From: an uncultured Collinsella sp. | GTDB lineage: Bacteria; Actinomycetota; Coriobacteriia; Coriobacteriales; Coriobacteriaceae | Length of the DNA: 64,000 nt | Direction of reading: 5' to 3' | Assembly (NCBI GenBank): GCA_958437495.1 | Contig: CAUBOH010000005.1 | Location: 33,771 to 97,770 of the forward strand | Part shown: positions 25,068-33,900 of the stretch, piece after piece | How positions within the stretch are numbered: the stretch's first letter is position 1 | How the letters are laid out: each line of letters begins with the position of its first letter | Program-made: the position numbers and the translations under genes | The notes under the pieces: generated by a model | Told to the model about the DNA's origin: nothing | Seen by the model: only the letters and a program-made list of their open reading frames with translations | Databases searched by the model: none

Positions 25068-26273
25068 CTAGGCGCGGGATTTGTTGTGTGCGAGGGCCAG
25101 ACCTACGGCGGCGATGGCCGCGGCAAAGAGCACCGTGACGCCCAGGTCGCAGGCGATGTCGCCCAACACGGCAGACGTCAGGTCCGAGGCAAGCGCCTTG
25201 CCGATCGCGTCGTTCACCCAATATGTCGGCACAAAGTGCGCCACCGTCTGCACGGCCGAACCCATGAGCGACAGCGGCATCCAGGCGCCGCCCAAAAACG
25301 TCATGAGCATGCCAAGCAGGTTGCCCACGCCGTTGAGCAGCTCCTCGCGCGCGCCCAAGCTCGACAGCGTAAAGCCAACGGCCAGAGGCGTGCACGCCAG
25401 GGCAAACGTTGCCGCCAGCGCCAGACACACGCGACCCACGCCGACCTCGGCAACCGCGCCGGCAAAGCCCACGACGCCCATCATGCTCGACACGAGCCAA
25501 ATGCAGACGGTGAGCACGGCGGCGGCCGCGAACACGGCGAGCGAACGCTGGCGCTCGGAGACCGGGCCGGCCTCCATGCGGCGCACGCGCTCGGGCTCGT
25601 TCATGCCCGAGAACACCAATCCCACCGACACGATGACCGACGAGATGATCGCGTACGCGCCAAAGTTGAAGTACGACTCGAGCGTGGCGGCGGCAGTCGA
25701 GTCGACCTTGACCTGCTCGATCTGGACCTCCGCGCGCTTTGCAGCGGCATGCTCGGCAGCTTTGGCGACCTCGCTGTCGGAAGCAGCTGGCTCAAGTGCC
25801 GCCGCAGCACCCGCGAGCGAGATCCAGCGCGAGGCCTCGGCAGACGAAAGCGCTGCCGCCATGGTGCCGGCACCGTAGGTCACATCGAGCTTGGGCAGGT
25901 CCTCCCCCGCACGGGCGGCTGCAACAAGATCGTCCTCAAACCCCTCCGGGATAAAGAACACGCAATCGGCGCTGCCCTTGGCGCTGTTGCTCTTGGCGAG
26001 CGCATCCGCAAGGTCGTACGTGTCGTCGCCGACGCCCGTGACCAGGTCAAAGCGTGAGCCCAGGTGCTTGGTAAGTGCCCGCGAAAGGTCGCTATTGTCG
26101 CGGTCGACCACGATCACGTTGGTGTCGTAGGGCCTATACTCGGTAAGCTGCGACGAGTTCCAGCTCACCGAGGCCGCGATGAATACGCCCATGAGCGAAA
26201 TGAACACCGTATAGATGAGCAGGTAGAACGGGTGCGCGAGCGCCATGCGAAGCGCGGTCTTAAAGGTGCTCAT
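25068..26273 (-). CDS. ABC-2 type permease, second subunit
   Basis: A 401-residue ABC-2 membrane protein. It has a first segment near residues 20-40, a long extracytoplasmic region (about 45-205) and five or six segments in the C-terminal half. The start at 26273 has AAGGAG 6 nt before the ATG. Its 5' end overlaps the 3' end of the preceding permease gene, so translation is coupled. It forms a three-gene exporter with the upstream permease and ATPase. The long external domain resembles YhgE/ABC-2 exporters for drugs or lantibiotics. Confidence 0.88.
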   Translation of the reverse strand: MSTFKTALRMALAHPFYLLIYTVFISLMGVFIAASVSWNSSQLTEYRPYDTNVIVVDRDNSDLSRALTKHLGSRFDLVTGVGDDTYDLADALAKSNSAKGSADCVFFIPEGFEDDLVAAARAGEDLPKLDVTYGAGTMAAALSSAEASRWISLAGAAAALEPAASDSEVAKAAEHAAAKRAEVQIEQVKVDSTAAATLESYFNFGAYAIISSVIVSVGLVFSGMNEPERVRRMEAGPVSERQRSLAVFAAAAVLTVCIWLVSSMMGVVGFAGAVAEVGVGRVCLALAATFALACTPLAVGFTLSSLGAREELLNGVGNLLGMLMTFLGGAWMPLSLMGSAVQTVAHFVPTYWVNDAIGKALASDLTSAVLGDIACDLGVTVLFAAAIAAVGLALAHNKSRA

Positions 26274-27447
26274 AGCGGCTCCTTCCAAAGATCAGCGTAG
26301 CGGCGGCGACAAACACCAGGGCCATCAGGACGAGCGCGCCGGCGCGAACGGCAAAGGGCCCCAGATCCTCAAAGAAATACAAGCGGTTGAACATGTCGCA
26401 GATGAGCTTGACGGGGTTGAGCCAGCACTCGGCCGGGCAGGCGCGGGCGACGTCGTCGGCAAGCGCCATCGCCGGCTCGCCGTAGAGGCCGGCGAACAAG
26501 GCGCACGTGGTGGCAAAGCCCGTGAGGATGCCTGACTTGGACGCCTTGCCACCCTTAACGGGAAGCGTACCCACAAAGAGCCCCAGGCCCGTGGCGGCAA
26601 GCGCGGATGCAGCACCGCCCAGCAGGCACAGCCCCTCGCGCCCGCCAAAGTCGACGCCAACGACTAGGCGCACGTAGCCAATCGCGACCGCCATCGAGGC
26701 AAAGGAAACCAGCCACGAGCCGACAAAGATGCCGGCCAGCGACGCCGTCTTGGAAAGGCCGCCCACGCAGCGGCGCGCGCCAAGGCCCGACAGATTGGGC
26801 TGCAGGTCGACGACGCTCAAAGCGGCAAACTCGGCAGACATCATCGCGACCAGGCCAAAGAGTGCGTAGTAGTAGATGACCGTGCCATCGGGCGTGGCAC
26901 GTGTCAGGCTCACGCGGCGGGTTCCGCCCTCGAGCGACAGGGCGCGCGCAACCGCCTCCGGGTCGGCGAGCGCCGCCGGGTTGTCCTGGGCAATCTGGGA
27001 CATGAGCTCGGCATTTTGTGTATACGAACTTGCCACCGTCTCCAGAATGCTGCGGTCGGTGAGCACCGACGAGGCGCGCGAGCTATCGTAGCTCGAAAGC
27101 AGCGTGAGCTTGGGCACGCCCGCGTCGTCGACCGTATAGATGCCCGCGACCTCGCCGGCCTTGAGTGCACGGTTCGCATCGGCTGCGTCGTCGCACTCGT
27201 GGATCTCGAGCAGCTGGTCGTCGTCTTCCTTGGCAAGCGACGTCGCCATGTCCTTAAAGGTCGAGGCGTCCCAAGCCTCATCCGCTACGACGGCCACCGG
27301 CACCGGGTCGACCTTGCCGTCGGAGCTGAGGTTCGCAAACATAAACATGAACATCGCGGAAAGCGCGACGGGAAAGATCGCGCCCCAAACCCACGTGCTC
27401 GGCCGGCGCAGCAGCGTCTTAACCGTAATGATAGTGGTGTTGAACAT
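26260..27447 (-). CDS. ABC-2 type permease, first subunit
   Basis: A 395-residue ABC-2 permease. It has an N-terminal segment (IFPVALSAMFMFMFANL), an external domain (about 45-180) and six predicted segments to the C-terminus, with the membrane core from ALFGLVAMMSAEFAAL onward. It begins 9 bp after the ATPase stop and overlaps the next permease gene. It probably forms a heterodimeric channel with that paralogue; the two share the layout but only modest sequence similarity. Confidence 0.88.
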   Translation of the reverse strand: MFNTTIITVKTLLRRPSTWVWGAIFPVALSAMFMFMFANLSSDGKVDPVPVAVVADEAWDASTFKDMATSLAKEDDDQLLEIHECDDAADANRALKAGEVAGIYTVDDAGVPKLTLLSSYDSSRASSVLTDRSILETVASSYTQNAELMSQIAQDNPAALADPEAVARALSLEGGTRRVSLTRATPDGTVIYYYALFGLVAMMSAEFAALSVVDLQPNLSGLGARRCVGGLSKTASLAGIFVGSWLVSFASMAVAIGYVRLVVGVDFGGREGLCLLGGAASALAATGLGLFVGTLPVKGGKASKSGILTGFATTCALFAGLYGEPAMALADDVARACPAECWLNPVKLICDMFNRLYFFEDLGPFAVRAGALVLMALVFVAAATLIFGRSRYEHL

Positions 27448-27456
27448 AGCTGCCCC

Positions 27457-28395
27457 CTAGTCGCGCAGCTCGCGGCCGGTGATCTCGAGGAACACGTCGT
27501 TGAGGGTCGGCGGTTCGCTCCACACGCGGCCGAGCGCCACGTCGGCGGCGCGCAGCGTGTCGAGGATGTCGACCAGGTTGTGCGGGCTCGCTTCGCAGGT
27601 GCAGACGAGCTCGCCGCCGGACAGTTCAACCGAAAGCACGTGCTCGAGGGCGCGCAGCCGCTCGACTGTGGCGGGCTCAACGGCGCCGACCTCGACGGTC
27701 ACGCGCTCGCCCATCTGAATCATGCGCTTGAGCTCGTCGTTGGTACCCTGCGCCAGCACGCGGCCGCCGTCCATGATCATGATGCGGCTGCAGATCTGCT
27801 CGACTTCCTCCATGTAATGGCTGGTATACACCACCGTGGCGCCCTCGTCGCGCAGGCGGCAGATGCCCTCCAGGATGGCATTGCGGCTCTGCGGGTCGAC
27901 CGCCACCGTGGGCTCGTCAAAGAAGATGAGCTCGGGCTTGTGCGCGATGCCGCAGGCGATGTTGAGCCGGCGCGCCAGACCGCCCGAGAGCTTGCCAGGG
28001 CGGAACTTAGTAAAGTCGCCCAGGCCGACAAAGTCGATGGCCTCGTCGACCAGTGCCCGACGGTGTTTGCGGTCGTTGACGTAAAGACTGCAGAAATAGT
28101 CGATGTTCTCGCGCACGGTAAGCTCGTCAAACACCGCCACCTGCTGCGGCACCACGCCGATGCGACGCTTGAGGTCGTAGCGCGTGGGCGTCATGGGTTC
28201 ACCGAACAGCTCGATGGTGCCTTTGTCGTAGGCGAGCAGCTGCAGAATGCAGTTGATGGACGTGGTCTTGCCCGAGCCGTTGGGGCCCAGCAGGCCAAAG
28301 ATCTCGCCGGGAGCGATGCACAGGTTAAAGTGGTCGAGCGCGATAAGATCGTCGTAGCGCTTGACGAGATTTTCGACGTGGACGATGTCTGTCAT
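27457..28395 (-). CDS. ABC-2 exporter ATPase
   Basis: A 312-residue ATP-binding protein of the drug/lantibiotic-exporter branch. The Walker A is LLGPNGSGKTTSINCI. The signature is KLSGGLARRLNIACGI, with the central Q of classical LSGGQ changed to L. The Walker B is LIFFDEPTVAVDPQSR and the switch is VVYTSHYMEEVEQI. A C-terminal extension of about 85 residues is typical for exporters of the CcmA/BcrA group. The start at 28395 gives MTDIVHVENLVKRYDDL. The gene is divergent from a NarL-type two-component system, which is likely its regulator, as in linearmycin-type resistance loci. Confidence 0.93.
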   Translation of the reverse strand: MTDIVHVENLVKRYDDLIALDHFNLCIAPGEIFGLLGPNGSGKTTSINCILQLLAYDKGTIELFGEPMTPTRYDLKRRIGVVPQQVAVFDELTVRENIDYFCSLYVNDRKHRRALVDEAIDFVGLGDFTKFRPGKLSGGLARRLNIACGIAHKPELIFFDEPTVAVDPQSRNAILEGICRLRDEGATVVYTSHYMEEVEQICSRIMIMDGGRVLAQGTNDELKRMIQMGERVTVEVGAVEPATVERLRALEHVLSVELSGGELVCTCEASPHNLVDILDTLRAADVALGRVWSEPPTLNDVFLEITGRELRD

Positions 28396-28582
28396 GAGGC
28401 GGCCCTTCTGTTGATTGCGGCCCGGTACGATTGCATCATCGCAGGAACCGCCGGCGCGCACCAGTGAGCTTTGTCACGAGTGCAGGGGTCTTGGTCGTGC
28501 GGCCTGCCGACGCCCCCGCTTTGCCGCGCGGGAGGAATGTCACGGTTGCGCAGGCGGCCCCTCCACCATGCACGGCTTCGCG

Positions 28583-28588
28583 TACAAT
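28583..28588 (+). promoter_or_regulatory. -10 element implying a leaderless kinase mRNA
   Basis: TACAAT ends 6 nt before the ATG of the histidine kinase gene. Transcription would start at or next to the A of the ATG. No Shine-Dalgarno is present and no strong -35 is visible. Confidence 0.45.
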
Positions 28589-28594
28589 ACCCGT

Positions 28595-29740
28595 ATGAAC
28601 AGGCTTTTCGACAAATCGATCGTGCTGGCGTGCTGCATCGCAGCCGCCGTGGGCCTTGCTGTCGACGCTCGCCTGGTCGCGGCGTTTTGCCTTGGCGTTA
28701 TTACCACCTCGCTGGCCGAGCTCGCGCAGGGAGAGCGCGCCCGTCGCGCCAGCGAGGCCGCGAGTTACGCTTACATCATCGCGGCTGTCTTCGTGCCGCC
28801 GTTTGTGCCGTTTGCGCCTCTCGCCCTCTATGACATCGCGCGGCGGGTGCGCCGCGAGCACGCCTGGGCCGCGCTGGGCATTGGCGCCACCTTTGTCTTT
28901 GCGCTCGTCGCGGACCTTCGCACCGACGCGCTCACCGCCCGAACGCTCCTGCTGACTGCAATCCTTTCGGTTGCCGCCACCTTGCTATCACTGCGCACCG
29001 CCCAGTTGGAACGCGAGCAGAAGCGCATGCGCCGCACCCGTGACGAGCTGCAGGAACGTGCTCTGGCGCTGGAGGCACGCAACCGCGACCTTGCCGACCG
29101 CCAGGACTACGAAGTCGAACTCGCGACACTCGCCGAACGCGCCCGCATCGCGCGCGAAATCCACGATAACGTGGGCCACCAGCTCACGCGCGCCTCACTG
29201 CAAGCCGAAGCTTTGCGCGTAGTCCACGCCGACGAGCCCGGCGTCGCCGGCGATTTCGCCGACGTCAAGCACACCGTTGACGAGGCGCTCCAACTTGTGC
29301 GCGCCAGTGTCCACGCGCTCAACGACAACGCCGTCGACCTTTCCGTGCAGCTCGAACGCATTGTTGAAGGCGCGCGCTCGGACGGCGGCCCCCAGATTGA
29401 GCTTGAAGTTATGACCGAACATGCGCCCGCAAACGTCGCGAACTGCTTTGCGGCGGTCCTGCGCGAGGCGCTCTCCAACACCATGCGCCACGCTTGCGCC
29501 CAGACCGTCTCCGTACGATGCATGGAACATCCGTCGTTTTACCAGCTCATCGTTACCGACGATGGCGCGGGCGGGGTCCAAGCAAGCGGCTGCGGCGCCG
29601 CGGAGGGCATGGGGCTCGCCTCCATGCGCGAGCGCATCGAGGCGCTTGGCGGCACCTTCACCGCCGGCCCGCGTGCCGGCGCCGGTGGCTGGCGCGTGTT
29701 TGCCACCGTTCCCAAACAGCAAGGAGATGAGGACCGATGA
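28595..29740 (+). CDS. NarL-system sensor histidine kinase
   Basis: A 381-residue membrane kinase of the DesK/LiaS type. Four or five membrane segments lie in residues 5-125, with a coiled coil at 130-175. The HisKA_3 acceptor motif is ARIAREIHDNVGHQLTRASL, with the phospho-His in EIHDN. The ATPase has the N-box LREALSNTMRHAC, G1 VTDDGAGG and G2 GMGLASMRERIEALGG. The start at 28595 is preferred to longer frames because the domain order is complete and TACAAT precedes it at leaderless distance. The stop overlaps the response regulator start (ATGA). It probably senses cell-envelope or antimicrobial stress and controls the divergent exporter. Confidence 0.92.
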   Translation: MNRLFDKSIVLACCIAAAVGLAVDARLVAAFCLGVITTSLAELAQGERARRASEAASYAYIIAAVFVPPFVPFAPLALYDIARRVRREHAWAALGIGATFVFALVADLRTDALTARTLLLTAILSVAATLLSLRTAQLEREQKRMRRTRDELQERALALEARNRDLADRQDYEVELATLAERARIAREIHDNVGHQLTRASLQAEALRVVHADEPGVAGDFADVKHTVDEALQLVRASVHALNDNAVDLSVQLERIVEGARSDGGPQIELEVMTEHAPANVANCFAAVLREALSNTMRHACAQTVSVRCMEHPSFYQLIVTDDGAGGVQASGCGAAEGMGLASMRERIEALGGTFTAGPRAGAGGWRVFATVPKQQGDEDR

Positions 29741-30366
29741 GGCTCATTGTTGTCGACGACGACCGCTTGGTGGTCGATTCGCTCAAGATCATCCTGGGCG
29801 CCCAGCCGCAGATTGAGGTGGTGGGCACCGGCGCCAATGGCGACGACGCGGTCGCGCTCTACGCCGAGCACGCGCCCGACATCGCGCTGCTCGACATCCA
29901 GATGCCGGGACGCGACGGCCTTTCGGCCGCGCGCGAGATCCTTGAGCGCGACCCTGCGGCGCGCGTGGTATTTCTGACGACGTTCTCGGATGACGAGTAC
30001 ATTGTGTCGGCGCTCAAGCTGGGCGCCCGCGGCTACCTGATTAAAACCGATGTCGCCGCCATTCCGCCGGCGTTGGCGCAGGTCATGAGCGGCAAACGCG
30101 TGCTCGAGGGTAAGGCGATCGAGGATATCAACTTTGATGGGGCGGGCGTCGAGGCCGGCACGGCCCGCCGGCCCGCGGCCTTTGTCAGCCTGACCGACCG
30201 CGAGTTCGAAGTCGCCGAGCTCATCGCCCGCGGCCTCGACAACAAGGAAATTGCCGCCACCGCCTACATGGGCGAAGGCACCGTACGCAACCACATCAGC
30301 TCGATCCTTGCCAAAATGGGCCTGCGCAACCGCACGCAGATCGCCATTGCGTACCTGCGAGGGTAA
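29737..30366 (+). CDS. NarL/LuxR-family response regulator
   Basis: A 209-residue DNA-binding regulator. The receiver domain (1-120) has the acidic pair in VVDDDRL, the phosphoacceptor Asp in ALLDIQMPGRDG (about residue 54), the Thr in FLTTFSDD and the Lys in YLIKTD. The C-terminal LuxR-type helix-turn-helix runs from LTDREFEVAELIARGLDNKE to VRNHISSILAKMGLRNRTQ. It overlaps the kinase gene by 4 bp. It probably activates the divergent ABC-2 exporter when phosphorylated. Confidence 0.95.
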   Translation: MRLIVVDDDRLVVDSLKIILGAQPQIEVVGTGANGDDAVALYAEHAPDIALLDIQMPGRDGLSAAREILERDPAARVVFLTTFSDDEYIVSALKLGARGYLIKTDVAAIPPALAQVMSGKRVLEGKAIEDINFDGAGVEAGTARRPAAFVSLTDREFEVAELIARGLDNKEIAATAYMGEGTVRNHISSILAKMGLRNRTQIAIAYLRG

Positions 30367-30425
30367 TTACCCAACGGCCGACCGCCCCAGCATAGCAAAA
30401 TGGCTGCTAGCGATTAATACCATTT

Positions 30426-30579
30426 CAAAACTATGCCGGTTTACGGGGCTAAACCCAGGATCCCCATCCATACCCGCGTTTTCTGCAAAATGACGACTCG
30501 TCTACCTGCGGTTTTATTTTCACGAATATCGGCATGGTTGGGAACTCGTGACTCAGCCCCGTAAACCGGCATAGTTTTG
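30426..30579. repeat. Family D element, 154 bp, 25-bp perfect inverted ends (D1)
   Basis: Arms at 30426-30450 and 30555-30579 are perfect 25-nt inverted repeats, containing CTATGCCGGTTTACGGGGCT. The centre carries only one side of the terminator-like core of family C (ACCTGCGGTTTTATTTT). A linker of 88 bp joins it to element C1. The identical-length copy D2 is at 53809-53962. Confidence 0.9.
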
Positions 30580-30667
30580 TTCGAGCAACCCTGCACGAGT
30601 GCCTCCGCAAGCCTTGCGGGACCAAAATGATCCGTTTTCCTCCATCCCCAAGGGATCAGCCGGAACC

Positions 30668-30835
30668 GCTTGCCACGAAATCGGCCCATCTACTACGTTT
30701 GACTCGATACCCCTGACCATGCCTTCGTTTTGAACAAAACCGCAGGCGTTCTACCTGCGGTTTTATTTTCGCGTTTTTTGGCATGGTTGGGGGTAAGGGG
30801 CTAAACGTAGTAGATGGGCCGATTTCGTGGCAAGC
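30668..30835. repeat. Family C element, 168 bp, 33-bp perfect inverted ends (C1)
   Basis: Arms at 30668-30700 and 30803-30835 are perfect 33-nt inverted repeats, containing GGCCCATCTACTACGTTT. Inside, CCATGCC / GGCATGG form a second stem. The centre (30736-30764) is a terminator-like hairpin AAAACCGCAGG / CCTGCGGTTTT. It lies between the convergent response regulator and adhesin genes, so it could terminate both. Confidence 0.92.
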
Positions 30836-30858
30836 CCTTCTCGCCTACGCACAAAAGT

Positions 30859-30893
30859 GCCGCCACGGAGGAGGGAGATACCTCCGTGGCGGC
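30859..30893 (-). terminator. Terminator hairpin of the adhesin gene
   Basis: A 13-bp perfect stem (GCCGCCACGGAGG / CCTCCGTGGCGGC) is followed on the minus strand by ACTTTTG. A second palindrome, CCCGGGGCC-TTTT-GGCCCCGGG, lies at 30937-30958, closer to the stop codon. Confidence 0.7.
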
Positions 30894-30972
30894 TGGGGGT
30901 GGGGGTGGGGGCTATGTTCTGGCTCCCCGCCGGCCACCCGGGGCCTTTTGGCCCCGGGCACTACCAGCGTGC

Positions 30973-33900
30973 CTAGCGCTTACGGATACCCCAGACCAGG
31001 GCTCCGACGCCGGCCATGGCAATGACGAATGCCATGAGCAGTGCAGCGGCCTGCTGGTCACCCGTGGTGGGCAGGAAACCCTTGACCGTCTTGACGATGT
31101 TCGTCACGGTCTTGGGCGTGCCGGGGTCGGGCGTCGGCACGGGCGTCTCGGGCTTCTTGTACGTGTTGTTGAACACGATACCCTCGACGCTCTTGTCGCC
31201 CTTGGTAAAGGCGACGTTCGCCTTGAGGTTGCCCTCGCCGTCGTCGACCACGTTGACGGTCGCGGTAAAGACGGACTTGTCATAGGTCATACCGGCCTCG
31301 TCGCCCTTGACCTCGCTGATGGTGTAGACGTACGTACCGGGCTCGTCGTACTCGAACTTGTCGAAGTTGATCTTGCCGTCGGCATCGTTGGTAACCGTAG
31401 ACTCGATGTCCTCGCCAACGAGCTTAAAGCTAAACTCGTCCTTCTTGAGCTCGCGTCCCTCGAGCACCTTGATGGCACCGATGGAAACCTGCGTGGGCAT
31501 GGCGTGATACTTGTTAGTAAAGCCAGCCGACTCGGTAGTTCCCTCGAGCTTGTGCGTCGCGGTCAGCGTGCCGTCGCCGTTGTCCTTGACGGTGGTCACG
31601 ATGGTGTAGGTCGCGCTGTCATAGGTGACGCCCTTGTACAGGCCGAGCGCGTTGGGGCAAGCCTCGCGCAGCGTGTACGTGTGCGTGCCGGGTGCCTCGT
31701 AGCGGATCGGGCTCAGCGTAACGTTGCCGTTGGCGTCGTTGGTGCCACTAGCGACAACCACGCCGTCCTCGAGCAGATCAAACGTGAACTCGCCAGCCGC
31801 AAGGTCGCGTCCGGTCAGACGCTTAACCGTCTTGACCTGATCGATCACGACAGAATCGGTAGGCGCCACGCCGTAGGTGTTGGTGAACGTGAAGGCCGCA
31901 CCGTCGTCGCCGTTGCGCACGACACTCAGGTGTCCGGCACGGTCGTCAGTCACGGTGTAGGAAACCTTGCGCGCGGTGTTGGCGTCGTTGGTCACGCCAG
32001 GGGCGCTACCGGACTCGGTCACCGTGTAGGTAAAGGTGTGCGAGCGCGGAGCAGCGGGGGCCTCGGGCTTGGACTCGTCCTTGGTCTCGTCACCGCTGGC
32101 GTCAGCGTCAACCTCAGCCTCGTCGGCGTTTGCTTCAGCATCGCTCGTTGCATCGCCAGAAGCATCAGTCGTCACGCCCAGGGCGCGGTTGAGGTCGTCG
32201 AGCGTAAAGTGGATCTTGCCAAAGTCCACGTTGCCGGCCGCGTCGTTGGTTGCGGTCGTGTGCTCGGGCATCGGAGCACCCGCCTCGTCAGCGGTCACGG
32301 TAAAGGTAAACTTACCCGCGATGTCGGCCGGGGTCAGGCCCTCAGCTGCCTGGAGCTTCTTGGTGCCGGCAAGCGCGGCATCAACGGCATCGGCGCCGTA
32401 GACGTTCTCGAACAAGGGCTGAATACCGTCGTAGGCGGGCGTCGCCGTCAGAGTCCCGTCACCGTTGTCGACGACGATAACCTTAAAGCTAAAGCTCGGC
32501 GTTGCGGCGGTAATGCCCTTTGCTGCGAGCGGAGACGTGTACTCGAAGGCCGTGTAGTTGATGGTCCACGCAAGCTTGGCATCCGTGTCGGTGCGGATGG
32601 CGCGTTTGGCGTTTACCAGGTCGGCGAGCATCTCGGTCGTGTAATGCAGAGCACCAAAACTCACTTGGCCGTTAACGTTGGTAACGCACGTACCCTCGAT
32701 GGCTTCCGTCTCGCCTGCATAGGCGATGCCGAAGTAGAACTCGCCGTCGGCCATCGGACGACCGGTCAGGGTCTTGGTGGCAACGATCTGAGCAACGTCA
32801 CCACCGTGCGCATCGGTCGTGGCGCTATAGCTGTTGGCGAACGGGATCAAGGCGCTCTCGACCTTATTCTCGCCGCTCTTGTGGACCGTCACGGGCGTGC
32901 CATTGGGTCCGCCAGAGACGGTCGTAGTGGCAGTGAGCGTGCCAGCACCATCGTCGGCGATAGCGATCGTCACGGTGCGCTCGGCATCGTCGTAGGTGTA
33001 GCCGGGCTGGCCGTCGTTCTTCTCGGCAACGGTGTATGTAAAGGTCTTACCCGCGTCAGCCTGCGTAAACTTGACCTCATGGCCGGCCAGAATGTCGATC
33101 AGGCCGACGGTTCCCTCTGTCGCTGCAGGGGACTTGTACACGTTGGCGCCCTCGTGCAGGCCGAGCGCCTTGGCAGAAGCTGCGTCGGCGGGCGTCACGG
33201 TAAAGGTAAACTGGCCCTCAGTCATGGGACGTCCGGAGAGGGTCTTGCTGAGCTTAAGGCCGCCGGCCGCGGCGTAATCGAGCTCAGTGTGGTACGTGTT
33301 AGTAAAACGTCCGTTTTCCTTCTTGGTGACGTTGGCGGTCAGGACGCCCTCGCCGTTCTCGGTCACGGTCACTTCGGCGGTCGCGACATGAGAGTCATAC
33401 GTCATGCCCGCCGCGTTGCCCGCGCTCTCGCGGATCTCATACTTGTAGGTTCCGGCAGCCGTGTAGCGGATCTTGCCGAACTTGATGGCGGCGATGCCGT
33501 CCTTCGCGTCCTCCTTGCTCACGGTTACGGTTGCGGGATCGGGCAGCGGGGTGCCTTCGGGGGCGGTGATGGTAAAGCTGAACTTGTCCGAATCCATCCA
33601 GTCACGGCCGTCAATGGCCTTGCTCAAACCAAAGTCGAGCGTAGGATCGATCGGGGCCACGCTGTAGGTGTTGTTGAAGGTCGCAGCCTCGGCGTCCTTC
33701 AGGACATGCTGGGCACTGAGTATGCCGTCGCCGTTGTCGGTGATGGTCGTCTCGATGGTGAACTTGGCGTCACTGTAGGTAATACCCTTGCTGGTGGTTC
33801 CGCCGTTGACCTCGCGCAGTGTGTAGGTGTGCGTTCCGGCCTTGTCGTACTTCACGGCGCTCATCGTGATCTTGCCATCGGCGGCGTTCTTGCCGGTGGC

